From an uncultured Bacteroidales bacterium (GTDB taxonomy: Bacteria > Bacteroidota > Bacteroidia > Bacteroidales > F082), in assembly GCA_900317055.1 (NCBI GenBank), contig ONFF01000021.1:1-64000 (forward strand): 64,000 nt of DNA. Direction: 5' to 3'. Under the pieces are notes generated by a model. That model did not search any database, was not told the origin of the DNA, and saw only the letters and a program-made list of their open reading frames with translations. Of this stretch, positions 56,813 through 64,000 are shown piece by piece (the first letter of the stretch is position 1; each line of letters opens with the position of its first letter). Position numbers and translations under genes: made by a program.

Positions 56813-57853
56813 TTATTTTTTCTTGAGGTTGAGAAGGTTGACTTTCCAAGTGAGACCAAGGTTGGCTTGGAACTTGCTGATGCCATCTACGCTGGTGTGT
56901 GAACCACAGAGGTGGAGGCGGATGTTGCGGTCGCCCATGGGATAGTATTCAAAGCCGATGCTCTCAAAGTCGACTTTCTTGCCTGGGGTGACATATTGGT
57001 CGTAGGCTTCGGTGTTGGGCAGTTGGGCTTGGTTGAAGTCATAGCCAGCTTTAGCAAATACGATCCATTTCTTCCCGATGTCGACGCCGATGCCGTAGAT
57101 GGCAGTGATGTCTTGACCGAAGAACTTCTCCTGCTCAAAAGAGGCACGGTTGATGACATCGAGATACATCTCCACACCCTTGAATTGCAACTTGTTGCCC
57201 AATGCGATGTAGTTGATGAACTTGCCGGGTTGATATTCGATCAAGTTGACGGAATAGGCCGTCTTGAAGATGCCGAAGTTGCCGTACCACATCAGGTTGT
57301 AGGCATAGATGCTCTGCATGGCTTGGTTGATAAAGGGCGAGTTGCACATCTGGACGAGGAAATGGTTCTTTCCCGAGTTGTCCTTGTAATTCAAGGATGC
57401 GCCCACCTCATAGCAACATACCGTGTTCCAAAACTCAGTGCCGTAGTAGATGTCGATAGGGTTGGAGTCGTATTCCCAGCCGCCAATGGCCACGACCTGC
57501 TTACCAGCCGACAGGAAGAGGTTGTCGGTGAAGTTCCAGTTGAGATAAGCCCAGTCGGTGCCTTGGAAGAAGGTGTTGGCGAAGCCGATGTTGGGCGCGT
57601 TGATGCGCTGGCGCAGGTGATAGCTGAACTTGCTGCCGAGGGTGCCGTCCAAGGCCACGACAAGATACTTGCCCGCGAAGCCGTGGTCGGTGCTGGGGGC
57701 AACCGTGTCGTACCCAGGATGGTAGTCGAGGGTGAAGTCTGCACGGGTGTTCAGGTGCAGGTTGTCAAGGGTGACAAAGGGCTTACCGTCTTGCGAAAAG
57801 GCTTGCAAGAAGGCGAAGATGGATAAAAAGGTGAGGAGTAACGCTTTTCTCAT
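56813..57853 (-). CDS. Outer-membrane porin (phosphate-selective porin O/P-like)
   Basis: A 346-residue beta-barrel protein with a signal peptide (MRKALLLTFLSIFAFLQAFS). Alternating hydrophobic strands and family stretches such as WAYLNWNFTDNLFLSAGKQV and GGWEYDSNPIDIYYGTEFWN point to the OprO/OprP group. The start is ATG 57853, because a TACCTTTG promoter box lies at 57879-57872 and includes the upstream in-frame ATG. The ions it conducts are not predictable. It is probably cotranscribed with the Gate protein. Confidence 0.8.
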   Translation of the reverse strand: MRKALLLTFLSIFAFLQAFSQDGKPFVTLDNLHLNTRADFTLDYHPGYDTVAPSTDHGFAGKYLVVALDGTLGSKFSYHLRQRINAPNIGFANTFFQGTDWAYLNWNFTDNLFLSAGKQVVAIGGWEYDSNPIDIYYGTEFWNTVCCYEVGASLNYKDNSGKNHFLVQMCNSPFINQAMQSIYAYNLMWYGNFGIFKTAYSVNLIEYQPGKFINYIALGNKLQFKGVEMYLDVINRASFEQEKFFGQDITAIYGIGVDIGKKWIVFAKAGYDFNQAQLPNTEAYDQYVTPGKKVDFESIGFEYYPMGDRNIRLHLCGSHTSVDGISKFQANLGLTWKVNLLNLKKK

Positions 57854-57871
57854 ACGCAAATAAATTTGCGG

Positions 57872-57879
57872 CAAAGGTA
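57872..57879 (-). promoter_or_regulatory. Probable porin promoter (-7 box)
   Basis: TACCTTTG on the minus strand, 19 bases before ATG 57853. It sets the start codon of the porin gene. Confidence 0.6.
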
Positions 57880-57915
57880 AGGAATAAAAGTGTCGGGAAT
57901 TGCGTTTGTGGCAAC

Positions 57916-57946
57916 AAAAAAAACGGGGCGGATGACTCCGTCCCGT
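57916..57946 (-). terminator. Intrinsic terminator after hsp20
   Basis: On the minus strand ACGGGACGGA pairs with TCCGCCCCGT (one mismatch) and is followed by eight T. It ends the hsp20 transcript. Confidence 0.85.
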
Positions 57947-57969
57947 TGTAGGGTTGTTTTTCGAAGACT

Positions 57970-58395
57970 TTAGCAGACTTCGATGGTCTGCATGGACTGT
58001 TTCTTCTCATCGACGGTCACCTTCGGGATGATGATGTCGAGGATGCCGTTTTCGACCTTGGCGCTGATTTGCTCCTTGTGGATGTCCTCAGGCAGCATCA
58101 CCGTCTGGCGGAAGTGTTCGACCGAGAACTCGTGACGCAGGTAGCGCATCTCTTCCTTGTTCTCTTTCTTCTCGCTCTTGTTCTCTTTGACCATCTCAAC
58201 GACGAGGTTGCCTTCAGCGTCGATGCTCAACTTGACATCTTCCTTGGTGAGACCAGGGATGCAGAGTTCGAGTTTGTAGTTGTCTTTCGTCTCCATGATG
58301 TTCATGCGAGGGGTTGAATAAGTTGTGTCGTTCCAGTTCATCAGTTCGTTGAACAGTGTAGGCATAAAGTCTTGGTTTCTTCTAGTTACTAACAT
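57970..58395 (-). CDS. Hsp20/alpha-crystallin family small heat-shock protein
   Basis: A 141-residue chaperone that holds unfolding proteins. The alpha-crystallin domain (~30-125) has YKLELCIPGLTKEDVKLSID, a charged loop (KENKSEKKENKEEM), the strand YLRHEFSVEHFRQTVMLPED and the conserved VENGILDIIIPK near the end. Length is normal. It is a single-gene unit with its own terminator. A TTTAATTG tandem repeat lies just upstream of its start. Confidence 0.93.
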   Translation of the reverse strand: MLVTRRNQDFMPTLFNELMNWNDTTYSTPRMNIMETKDNYKLELCIPGLTKEDVKLSIDAEGNLVVEMVKENKSEKKENKEEMRYLRHEFSVEHFRQTVMLPEDIHKEQISAKVENGILDIIIPKVTVDEKKQSMQTIEVC

Positions 58396-58425
58396 GGTTT
58401 TGATCTCCTATTTTTTAGTTGTTTG

Positions 58426-58489
58426 TTTAATTGTTTAATCGTTTAATTGTTTGTCGCTTCGCGTCATTGCGAGGAACGAAGCAATCCAG
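58426..58489. repeat. TTTAATTG tandem repeat and CGTCATTGCGAGGAACG-type repeat
   Basis: Three octamers (TTTAATTG, TTTAATCG, TTTAATTG; 58426-58449) precede GCGTCATTGCGAGGAACGAA followed by GCAATCC, a palindromic repeat type common in many bacterial genomes (ATTGC ... GCAAT). Further right, two copies of ATGACAAAATTTCCGA (about 58592 and 58635) are 43 bases apart. Confidence 0.8.
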
Positions 58490-58697
58490 AATAACCATCT
58501 TTCTTTTCTTCATCCCTTTCCTTTCGTTCGGACGACTCCATCTAGTCAAATTCTTTGCCAAGGCTAAAAACGGGTCAAAACTCGCATTTTTAATGACAAA
58601 ATTTCCGATTTTAGGTTATTTTGTGCAAATAATTATGACAAAATTTCCGAAATTACTGTTTTTTGGTGTCTTTTTGATGAAATAACCAATTATATGG

Positions 58698-58726
58698 TTT
58701 GCATTTAATGATAATGTTTATCTTTG
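58698..58726 (+). promoter_or_regulatory. Promoter of the 6S-like RNA
   Basis: TTTG (58698-58701) and TATCTTTG (58719-58726), 17 bases apart, slightly short but otherwise canonical. Transcription would start near 58733. Confidence 0.65.
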
Positions 58727-58732
58727 CAAATG

Positions 58733-58933
58733 ATTTGGTTCGCCAGGTCGACAAATTATTTTATTGAAGCGTTATGCTTATCTTGAAATTTGGGAATGTA
58801 GGAGTTTTCAAAAAGCAACGAGTAATCATAGCGGCTTCCACGCTTGTTATGCGTGGACTGCTATACCACAAAGTTGCTTTAGGTATCCTACAACCTCCAA
58901 TTTCTGAGTGGCCTACAGTTCCACGCTTCTTTT
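58733..58933 (+). ncRNA. ssrS: Probable 6S RNA (Bacteroidales type)
   Basis: The ~200 bases fold into one long, interrupted rod. Stems from outside in: GAAGCGT 58766-58772 with ACGCTTC 58923-58929; GAAATTTGG 58785-58793 with CCAATTTC 58897-58904; GTAGGA 58798-58803 with TCCTAC 58886-58891; AAAGCAAC 58812-58819 with GTTGCTTT 58873-58880; ATAGC 58828-58832 with GCTAT 58860-58864; TCCACGC 58837-58843 with GCGTGGA 58851-58857. Between the first two stems is a large open bubble (12 and 18 bases), the shape by which 6S RNA mimics an open promoter. TTTT follows the closing stem. A long structured 5' leader of the next gene is the alternative. Confidence 0.55.
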
Positions 58934-58992
58934 GTGTCTAATAGTTTGCATCCTTGTATGAATAGTAATAATCATCTTAAAATCAATTTATT

Positions 58993-60195
58993 ATGAAAAC
59001 AAGAAGAATTCTTTTCGCTGCGTTGCTTCTCTTGGGAACCTCATTGTCATCTTATGCACAAACCTTGCAAGCCAACTACATTACGACTGCTGTGCCTTTC
59101 CTATCGAATATCCCTGATGCTCGTGGAGCCTCGCTGGGCTTTAGTGGTGTTGCCACCAGCCCTGATGCTTTCAGCATGTTTTACAATCCAGCCAAATATG
59201 CCTTCATGTCGAACGACCATACCATGATAGCTTCTGGATTCAATGCGTATACCACTTTCCCGAATCAATACTTGTTGTATGACGCTTTCGCTCAGAGAAT
59301 TGGCAACTCGGTTATTGCTGCCACGGCACGATATCATCGTTGTGGCGATATAGAGTTATATGACGCATATCACCAATCTCTTGGATACTATAGGCCGCAG
59401 GAATTTGCCGTGGATGTTGCCTTTTCCTATCGTTTTGGCGATTATTTGTCTGCAGGTGTTGCAGGGCGTTTTATCCATTACGCTCTGAATACAAGTATGC
59501 CAGGATATAACGCCAAATCCAGTTCGGTTGCGGGTGATGTTTCTGCCTATTACAAACGCCCGTTGGGCAATTTGGTTGACATGTCATTGGGTGCCGCCAT
59601 TACCAACATTGGCACGAAGATGTCATATAGTTATGCCGAGGGTCGTAAGGATTTCATCCCAACAACGCTGCGACTTGGCTCGTGCTTCAAGTTCAACTTC
59701 CATCCCAAGAACACCCTTGCCGTGAATCTGGAATTCAACAAATTGATGGTGCCTACGCCTCCTATCGTTGCAAGGGATGATTATGGGAATTACATGTACA
59801 ATGACGATGGTTCCTATCAGATTTTGTATGGAATGGACAATAATGTCTCGGTGTTCCGAGGTATGTTCCAATCCTTCTTCGACGCTCCTGGCTATACTAT
59901 GAATTATGTCACAGGAGATTATGAGCGCATCGGCTCGTTTTACGAGGAACTTTGTGAAGTGAATACGGGAATCGGTATTGAATACAATCTAGCCGATCAT
60001 TTCTTCGTCAGGACGGGTTATTACCATGTGCCAGACTTGAAAGGTCGCGTGGATTGCCTGACCGAGGGTTTGGGTATGAAGTTCGGTATATTTGGTATGG
60101 ATATTTCTTATTCCTGGTATTATAAGACTGGTGTTATCGTGAACAGTCAATTTGAAAGGAGCCGCCTTCGTTGGGACATGTACTTCGCTTTCTAA
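58993..60195 (+). CDS. PorV-like outer-membrane protein, second copy
   Basis: A 400-residue relative of PorV with a signal peptide (RILFAALLLLGTSLSSYAQ). It shares NYITTAVPFLSNIPDARGAS, MFYNPAKYAFM, RKDFIPTTLRLGS, KLMVPTPPIVARDDYGN and IGSFYEELCEVN with the porV product 3.5 kb upstream, so it arose by duplication. Known PorV relatives (for example PorP-type and other FadL-like shuttles) can serve a subset of cargo. No separate porU stands beside it, but two exist nearby. Confidence 0.85.
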   Translation: MKTRRILFAALLLLGTSLSSYAQTLQANYITTAVPFLSNIPDARGASLGFSGVATSPDAFSMFYNPAKYAFMSNDHTMIASGFNAYTTFPNQYLLYDAFAQRIGNSVIAATARYHRCGDIELYDAYHQSLGYYRPQEFAVDVAFSYRFGDYLSAGVAGRFIHYALNTSMPGYNAKSSSVAGDVSAYYKRPLGNLVDMSLGAAITNIGTKMSYSYAEGRKDFIPTTLRLGSCFKFNFHPKNTLAVNLEFNKLMVPTPPIVARDDYGNYMYNDDGSYQILYGMDNNVSVFRGMFQSFFDAPGYTMNYVTGDYERIGSFYEELCEVNTGIGIEYNLADHFFVRTGYYHVPDLKGRVDCLTEGLGMKFGIFGMDISYSWYYKTGVIVNSQFERSRLRWDMYFAF

Positions 60196-60246
60196 GGAAT
60201 CGATAGATTTTCCATATAGTTTCGGCTGTTTATGGGTTTAATTCCG

Positions 60247-60254
60247 TACTTTTG
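60247..60254 (+). promoter_or_regulatory. Probable promoter of the MFS gene (-7 box)
   Basis: TACTTTTG, with a TTTC at about -33. The GCGGCCCC that follows leads to ATG 60278 within 24 bases. Confidence 0.55.
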
Positions 60255-60277
60255 CGGCCCCAAAACGAGCCGAAATC

Positions 60278-61471
60278 ATGGAAGAAAAACTGTTCAATAA
60301 GAATTACCTCTGCCTTTGTGCGGCTAATTTCTTGTTTTTCTTTTCGTTCTATCTGCTGCTGCCCGTATTGCCTTTCTTCATCATGGAGAAATACCAGGCA
60401 GGCAATGCGGTCATCGGCACGGTGATTTCGTGCTACACGCTTGCCACACTTGTGGTGCGTCCTTTTTCAGGCTATATGATGGACACCTTCAAGCGTAAGC
60501 CATTGTATCTGCTGGCATTGTCCATCTTCACGGCGGTGTTTGTCGGCTATCTTTTTGCCGCCACTATCACCATATTAATAATAATCCGCATTGTTCACGG
60601 CTTGGCGTTTGGCCTTACCTCGGTGGGCGGCAACACCTTGGTCATCGATGTGGTGCCCTCGGAGCATAGGGGAGAGGGCATTGGCTATTACGGCGTGGCT
60701 AACAATATCGCTATGGCGGTCGGCCCAATGACAGGTTTGTTTGTCTACGAGCATTTCAGCTTCAACGCTATCTTTATGGGATGCATGGGTTGCAGCCTGC
60801 TGGCGGCTTTGTTCGCCTCAAGGATTCAGACCAAAGTCAGGCCGCCCGTCAAGCGTCCTCCAATTTCCCTTGACCGTTTCATCTTGCTGAAAGGCTTGCT
60901 GGCGGGCATTTCTTTCACCTTGTTGGCTTTCGCCTACGGACAGATTTCCAACTATATAGCGCTCTATGCCAAGGAGATGGGCCTGACAATCAGTAGCGGC
61001 TTGTTCTTCACGGTGTATGCCGTCGGGCTGATTGCTTCGCGCCTTTTTGCAGGCAAGATGGTCGATAAAGGCAAGGTGACGCAGACTATCGCCTTGGGCT
61101 TGGGTATCGTTGTGTTAGCCATGTTCGGTTTGGGGATGTGCCATCATTGCAACGCTTTGGGCACGGATTACACTGCTGTGGCTTTCTTGTTGATTGCCTT
61201 GTGCTGTGGTTTGGGTTTCGGTGCGGCTTTCCCTTCGTTTAATGCTTTGTTCATCAATCTCGGTACCAATGCCCAGCGCGGCACGGCCACATCAACTTAT
61301 TTGACCACCTGGGACTTGGGTCTCGGTATAGGCATCTTCTCAGGTGGTATGCTGGCTGAGCATTTCTCGTTTTCGGCGGCTTATTTGGTGGCTTCGGCTT
61401 CGGTGCTGGTGTCGCTCATCTTTTTTGTCATCGTTGTAACACCTCATTATCAGAGAAATAAACTACGCTGA
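60278..61471 (+). CDS. Major facilitator superfamily transporter
   Basis: A 397-residue protein with 12 predicted membrane segments. MFS marks are visible: RPFSGYMMDTFKRKPLYLLA in the loop after helix 2, VVPSEHRGEGIGYYGVANNI and a second-half SRLFAGKMVDKGKVTQT. It is closest in look to multidrug- or arabinose-type efflux carriers. The substrate is unknown. The stop codon overlaps the start of the acetyltransferase gene by one base, so they are cotranscribed. Confidence 0.87.
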   Translation: MEEKLFNKNYLCLCAANFLFFFSFYLLLPVLPFFIMEKYQAGNAVIGTVISCYTLATLVVRPFSGYMMDTFKRKPLYLLALSIFTAVFVGYLFAATITILIIIRIVHGLAFGLTSVGGNTLVIDVVPSEHRGEGIGYYGVANNIAMAVGPMTGLFVYEHFSFNAIFMGCMGCSLLAALFASRIQTKVRPPVKRPPISLDRFILLKGLLAGISFTLLAFAYGQISNYIALYAKEMGLTISSGLFFTVYAVGLIASRLFAGKMVDKGKVTQTIALGLGIVVLAMFGLGMCHHCNALGTDYTAVAFLLIALCCGLGFGAAFPSFNALFINLGTNAQRGTATSTYLTTWDLGLGIGIFSGGMLAEHFSFSAAYLVASASVLVSLIFFVIVVTPHYQRNKLR

Positions 61472-62046
61472 TGCAACCTGCTAATCCCATAGTCCAGCTG
61501 CGAGATGCCTCATTGGATGATGCGCCTTTCATCGCCCGCGTGGTGTTGGCAGGCATCGATATGCTTGACATGGATGCTGCCCTTCCAGATGAGCAGCGTG
61601 CGATTTTTGAGCATTTGATTAAGATTTGCCGCATGGATGACACCTTATATAGCTATCTCAACACGCGCATTGCCGAGGTTGATGGCAATTCCGTTGGGGC
61701 GTTGGTGGCGTACGATGGTGCATGTTATGCCAAAATGCGCGAAAAGACTTTTGGTCTCGTGCAGCAAACTTCTGGCATGGACTTGAGCCATAACGCGATG
61801 GAAACCGGTCCTAGTGAGTTCTATTTGGATAGTATGGCTGTCCTTTCTGAATACAGGGGCATAGGTATTGGCAAACTATTGATGCGCGACCGTGTAGATT
61901 TCGCCTTCAACAATGGTTTTCAAAAGGTTACTTTGCTTGTTGACAAAGAAAAACCGCGTTTGCAACAATATTATGAAAGCGAGGGCTTTGCTTTTAGTGA
62001 GGAGCTGTTTGTGTTTGGGAGTTGGTATAATAAGCTGGTGAAATAA
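61471..62046 (+). CDS. GNAT-family N-acetyltransferase
   Basis: A 191-residue acetyltransferase. The acetyl-CoA loop is YRGIGIGKLLMRDRVDFA (~130-147), followed by KVTLLVDKEKPRLQQYYESE, typical of GNAT enzymes. The first ~60 residues (IVQLRDASLDDAPFIARVVL) match the usual start. The substrate is unknown; coupling to an MFS exporter might hint at small-molecule modification and export. Confidence 0.85.
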   Translation: MQPANPIVQLRDASLDDAPFIARVVLAGIDMLDMDAALPDEQRAIFEHLIKICRMDDTLYSYLNTRIAEVDGNSVGALVAYDGACYAKMREKTFGLVQQTSGMDLSHNAMETGPSEFYLDSMAVLSEYRGIGIGKLLMRDRVDFAFNNGFQKVTLLVDKEKPRLQQYYESEGFAFSEELFVFGSWYNKLVK

Positions 62047-62052
62047 TGTTTT

Positions 62053-62083
62053 TTTGCCGTTGAAGCAAAAATTCCTATTTTTG
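62053..62083 (+). promoter_or_regulatory. Promoter of the secreted endonuclease/phosphatase gene
   Basis: TTTG (62053-62056) and TATTTTTG (62076-62083), 19 bases apart. ATG 62105 follows 21 bases later. Confidence 0.72.
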
Positions 62084-62104
62084 TGCCAATAAAAACAAAA
62101 ACTC

Positions 62105-63052
62105 ATGAAAAAACTCCTTCTTTTTGCCCTTATCATAGCGGCATCTATGCAACTCTTTGCCCAAGATATGTTAGTGGGCTCCTACAATATCCGTTACAAG
62201 AATTGGAACGATAGCGTGCAAGGTGAAATATGGCAGAAACGCTGTCAAGTCATCTGCGACCAAGTGAACTTCATGGCTCCTGAGATTTTCGGGACTCAGG
62301 AAGTGCTGTATGTCCAACTTCAAGATATGAAGAAGGCTTTGGATGGCTATGATTATATCGGCATCGGTCGCGATGATGGCCAACACGGTGGTGAACATGA
62401 GGCTATCTTCTACAAAACGGACAAACTCCAGCTTCTCGACCATGGCGATTTTTGGCTCAGCGAGACACCTGACAAGCCTGGCTTAGGCTGGGATGCGGTC
62501 TGCATTCGTATCTGTACTTGGGGCAAGTTTGCTGTAAAGGGAGCGGAACAACGCCACGGCTTGTTCAATCGGAGAAAAGCTGCAAAAGTGTTCTATTTCT
62601 TCAACCTCCACATGGATCATGTAGGTGTGGTGGCGCGGCGCGAAGCGGCCAAGCTGGTTGTGGCTAAGGTTCGTGAGATTGCCCAAGGTGCACCTGTGTT
62701 CATCACTGGCGACTTCAATGTGGACCAGAATGATGAGATTTACACGATTTTCACGAAATCAGGTTTGTTGAAGGACTCATATGATGCTGCTCGTATCCGC
62801 TTTGCGGAAAACGGCACATTCAATGCCTTCAAAACGAATTATTTCACCAATAGCCGTATCGACCATGTGTTTGTGTCGCCAAATACAACGGTGGAGGCCT
62901 ACGGCGTTTTCACCAACAGCTATTGGACACCTGACGAGGACCCCGATGACAACCTGAAGGCCAACGATGCACCGCAACAGATTTCGTTCGATACCTACAT
63001 TCGGCACAATCCCTCGGATCATTATCCGGTCTTCGTGAAGGTTAAGCTTTGA
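62105..63052 (+). CDS. Secreted endonuclease/exonuclease/phosphatase-family protein
   Basis: A 315-residue protein with a signal peptide (MKKLLLFALIIAASMQLFAQ) and the EEP (DNase I-like) fold. Metal and catalytic motifs are visible: SYNIRYKN (Asn), GTQEV (Glu), FFNLHMDHVG (His), FITGDFNVDQ (Asp/Asn) and the ending NPSDHYPVFVKV (Asp-His). Export suggests a phosphodiesterase, nuclease or sphingomyelinase-like activity outside the cytoplasm. The 3' end overlaps the convergent permease gene by 11 bases. Confidence 0.88.
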   Translation: MKKLLLFALIIAASMQLFAQDMLVGSYNIRYKNWNDSVQGEIWQKRCQVICDQVNFMAPEIFGTQEVLYVQLQDMKKALDGYDYIGIGRDDGQHGGEHEAIFYKTDKLQLLDHGDFWLSETPDKPGLGWDAVCIRICTWGKFAVKGAEQRHGLFNRRKAAKVFYFFNLHMDHVGVVARREAAKLVVAKVREIAQGAPVFITGDFNVDQNDEIYTIFTKSGLLKDSYDAARIRFAENGTFNAFKTNYFTNSRIDHVFVSPNTTVEAYGVFTNSYWTPDEDPDDNLKANDAPQQISFDTYIRHNPSDHYPVFVKVKL

Positions 63053-63935
63053 CTTTCCGCTTCTTTATCTCACTCCAAGTCTGCAACACCACCGAGATGA
63101 TAATCAGTGCAATACCGATGCAGAACGAGAAATTCAGCTCCTTGTATTCGCTGAAGATGAACATGGAGAGGATGATGCTATATACTGGCTCCAAATTATA
63201 GGTTAAGTTGACGGTAAAAGCTGGAATCTTTTGTAATACAATGATTTGCAGCAGGCAGAGACCGATGGTGCACACCACAACCATGAAGGCGAGATAAGGA
63301 TAGTCCATCCCGACGGGATAGAGTCGCCCAATGGGGATGAACATATTATACAAAGGTATTAGGCAGGTCAAGCCGATGAGGCCACCAATCATCTCCCACA
63401 GCAACATGTTTTTGGCTTCATAGTGCTTGCCAATGCGCTGGTTGGCAATGGCAAACAAGGCATAAAGCGCCGAGGAGATCACGCCCAAGGCGATGCCCAA
63501 CCGATAGCGCGAATCGAATTGGAAGATGAGGTAAATGCCAAGGATGGTGAGCAGGCTGAACAGAAATTCACGGCCTGAGAATTTATGCTTGTTGATGATG
63601 GGTTCGAACAAAGCGGTGAAAAAACCTACCAAAGAAAAACACACCACGCCGATGCTGACATTGGAGGCCTTGATGGAGGCGTAAAAGAATACCCAATGCA
63701 GGCACAATAACAAACCTACGCCACCCATCTGCAATATGTCCCTGAATTTGTACCGTTGTAGAGACGCACGACCGTGCGTCTCTGTAAACCGTAAATACAG
63801 GAACATCAACACCGCCGCCGCGGCCATGCGCCACCATACCAAAATGGCGGAATCCAAAGTGATGAGTCGTCCTAAAACACCAGTGAAGCCCGCAATGAAG
63901 ACGGAAAGATGTAGCAGCAAGTAGTCCTTTTTCAT
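63042..63935 (-). CDS. DMT-superfamily permease (EamA) with in-frame palindromic insertion
   Basis: A 297-residue inner-membrane protein with about ten membrane segments and two EamA repeats (for example GVLGRLITLDSAILVWWRMA, LHWVFFYASIKASNVSIGVV). Substrate is unknown. Residues ~51-62 (TETHGRASLQRY), between helices 2 and 3, are coded by a palindromic repeat (63757-63788) that adds about a dozen residues to the cytoplasmic loop without breaking the frame. Its start codon overlaps the stop of the upstream methyltransferase (ATGA). Confidence 0.85.
   Translation of the reverse strand: MKKDYLLLHLSVFIAGFTGVLGRLITLDSAILVWWRMAAAAVLMFLYLRFTETHGRASLQRYKFRDILQMGGVGLLLCLHWVFFYASIKASNVSIGVVCFSLVGFFTALFEPIINKHKFSGREFLFSLLTILGIYLIFQFDSRYRLGIALGVISSALYALFAIANQRIGKHYEAKNMLLWEMIGGLIGLTCLIPLYNMFIPIGRLYPVGMDYPYLAFMVVVCTIGLCLLQIIVLQKIPAFTVNLTYNLEPVYSIILSMFIFSEYKELNFSFCIGIALIIISVVLQTWSEIKKRKVKA
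63757..63788. repeat. Palindromic repeat (family B) inside the DMT permease gene
   Basis: TGTAGAGACGCACG and CGTGCGTCTCTGTA form a near-perfect hairpin with a 2-4 base centre. Ends match the repeats at 33873 and 55532. It lies in frame, without a stop, in the loop between two membrane helices. Confidence 0.87.
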
Positions 63936-64000
63936 GGTTTTCTCCTTTGGCGGATGGCCTCAAAGGTGACAATGGCGGTGGTGACCGACACATTGAGCGA
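63932..64000 (-). CDS. SpoU/TrmH-family RNA methyltransferase, C-terminal end (cut by window end)
   Basis: The last 22 codons read SLNVSVTTAIVTFEAIRQRR-KP. SLNVSV near the end is the knot motif 3 of SpoU/TrmH-type 2'-O-ribose methyltransferases, which modify tRNA or rRNA. The stop codon overlaps the permease start (ATGA). The rest of the gene lies beyond the window, so the exact member (TrmH, RlmB or TsnR type) cannot be told. Confidence 0.8.
   Translation of the reverse strand, partial: SLNVSVTTAIVTFEAIRQRRKP

Noticed and set aside
56912-57826. 304-codon plus-strand frame opposite the porin
   Set aside because: Val/Glu/Asp-rich shadow without signal peptide or domain; the minus-strand porin has promoter, signal peptide and barrel strands.

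Overview
The window reads as a chromosomal segment of an uncultured member of the Bacteroidota, most likely order Bacteroidales. Four things point there: the order tuf, tRNA-Trp, secE, nusG, rplKAJL, rpoBC; Bacteroidota-type promoters (TTTG about 20 bases before TAnnTTTG) ahead of many genes; a DUF3467 gene directly after rpoC; and type IX secretion genes (gldJ, porU, porV) with a protein carrying a matching C-terminal sorting domain. T9SS argues against the genus Bacteroides itself.

Layout. 1-12.2 kb: translation and transcription core. 12.2-14 kb: a secreted esterase, then non-coding DNA with palindromic repeats. 14-23.5 kb (minus strand): a tightly coupled seven-gene operon, read mod (N6-adenine methyltransferase), res (helicase-nuclease), a 78-residue protein, a DndD/SMC-like ATPase (frameshifted here), a HerA-like ATPase with a DndE-like front part, a protein of topoisomerase I C-terminal repeats, and a related protein of unknown function. 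Divergent from it (24.1-27.3 kb) are a CHAT (caspase-fold) protease and a one-pass membrane partner, bracketed by an imperfect 43-44 bp direct repeat. I read this as a defence island whose seven-gene core I cannot match to a named system. 28-29.6 kb: an AAA/DUF4143 ATPase. 29.7-38.2 kb: pyrB-pyrI-lemA with a probable leader-peptide attenuator, argS, rsmE, a DUF4159 protein, a zinc-ribbon protein and a secreted C10 cysteine protease. 38.2-41.5 kb (minus): a glycan cluster of flippase, methyltransferase and glycosyltransferase. 41.5-42.4 kb: decayed gene remnants. 42.5-60.2 kb: anmK, murF, gldJ, two tandem porU-like sortases, porV, a Gate-domain membrane protein, a porin, hsp20, a probable 6S-type RNA and a second porV-like gene. 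60.2-64 kb: an MFS transporter, a GNAT acetyltransferase, a secreted endonuclease/phosphatase-fold protein, a DMT permease and the end of a SpoU/TrmH methyltransferase.

Several families of short palindromic repeats are scattered between genes. Two copies lie in frame inside coding regions (the glycosyltransferase and the DMT permease), adding short peptides in the manner of Rickettsia palindromic elements.

Genes that appear to work together: secE to rpoC in expression; pyrB with pyrI in pyrimidine synthesis; gldJ, porU, porV and the C10 protease in type IX secretion; and the two divergent defence-like modules.
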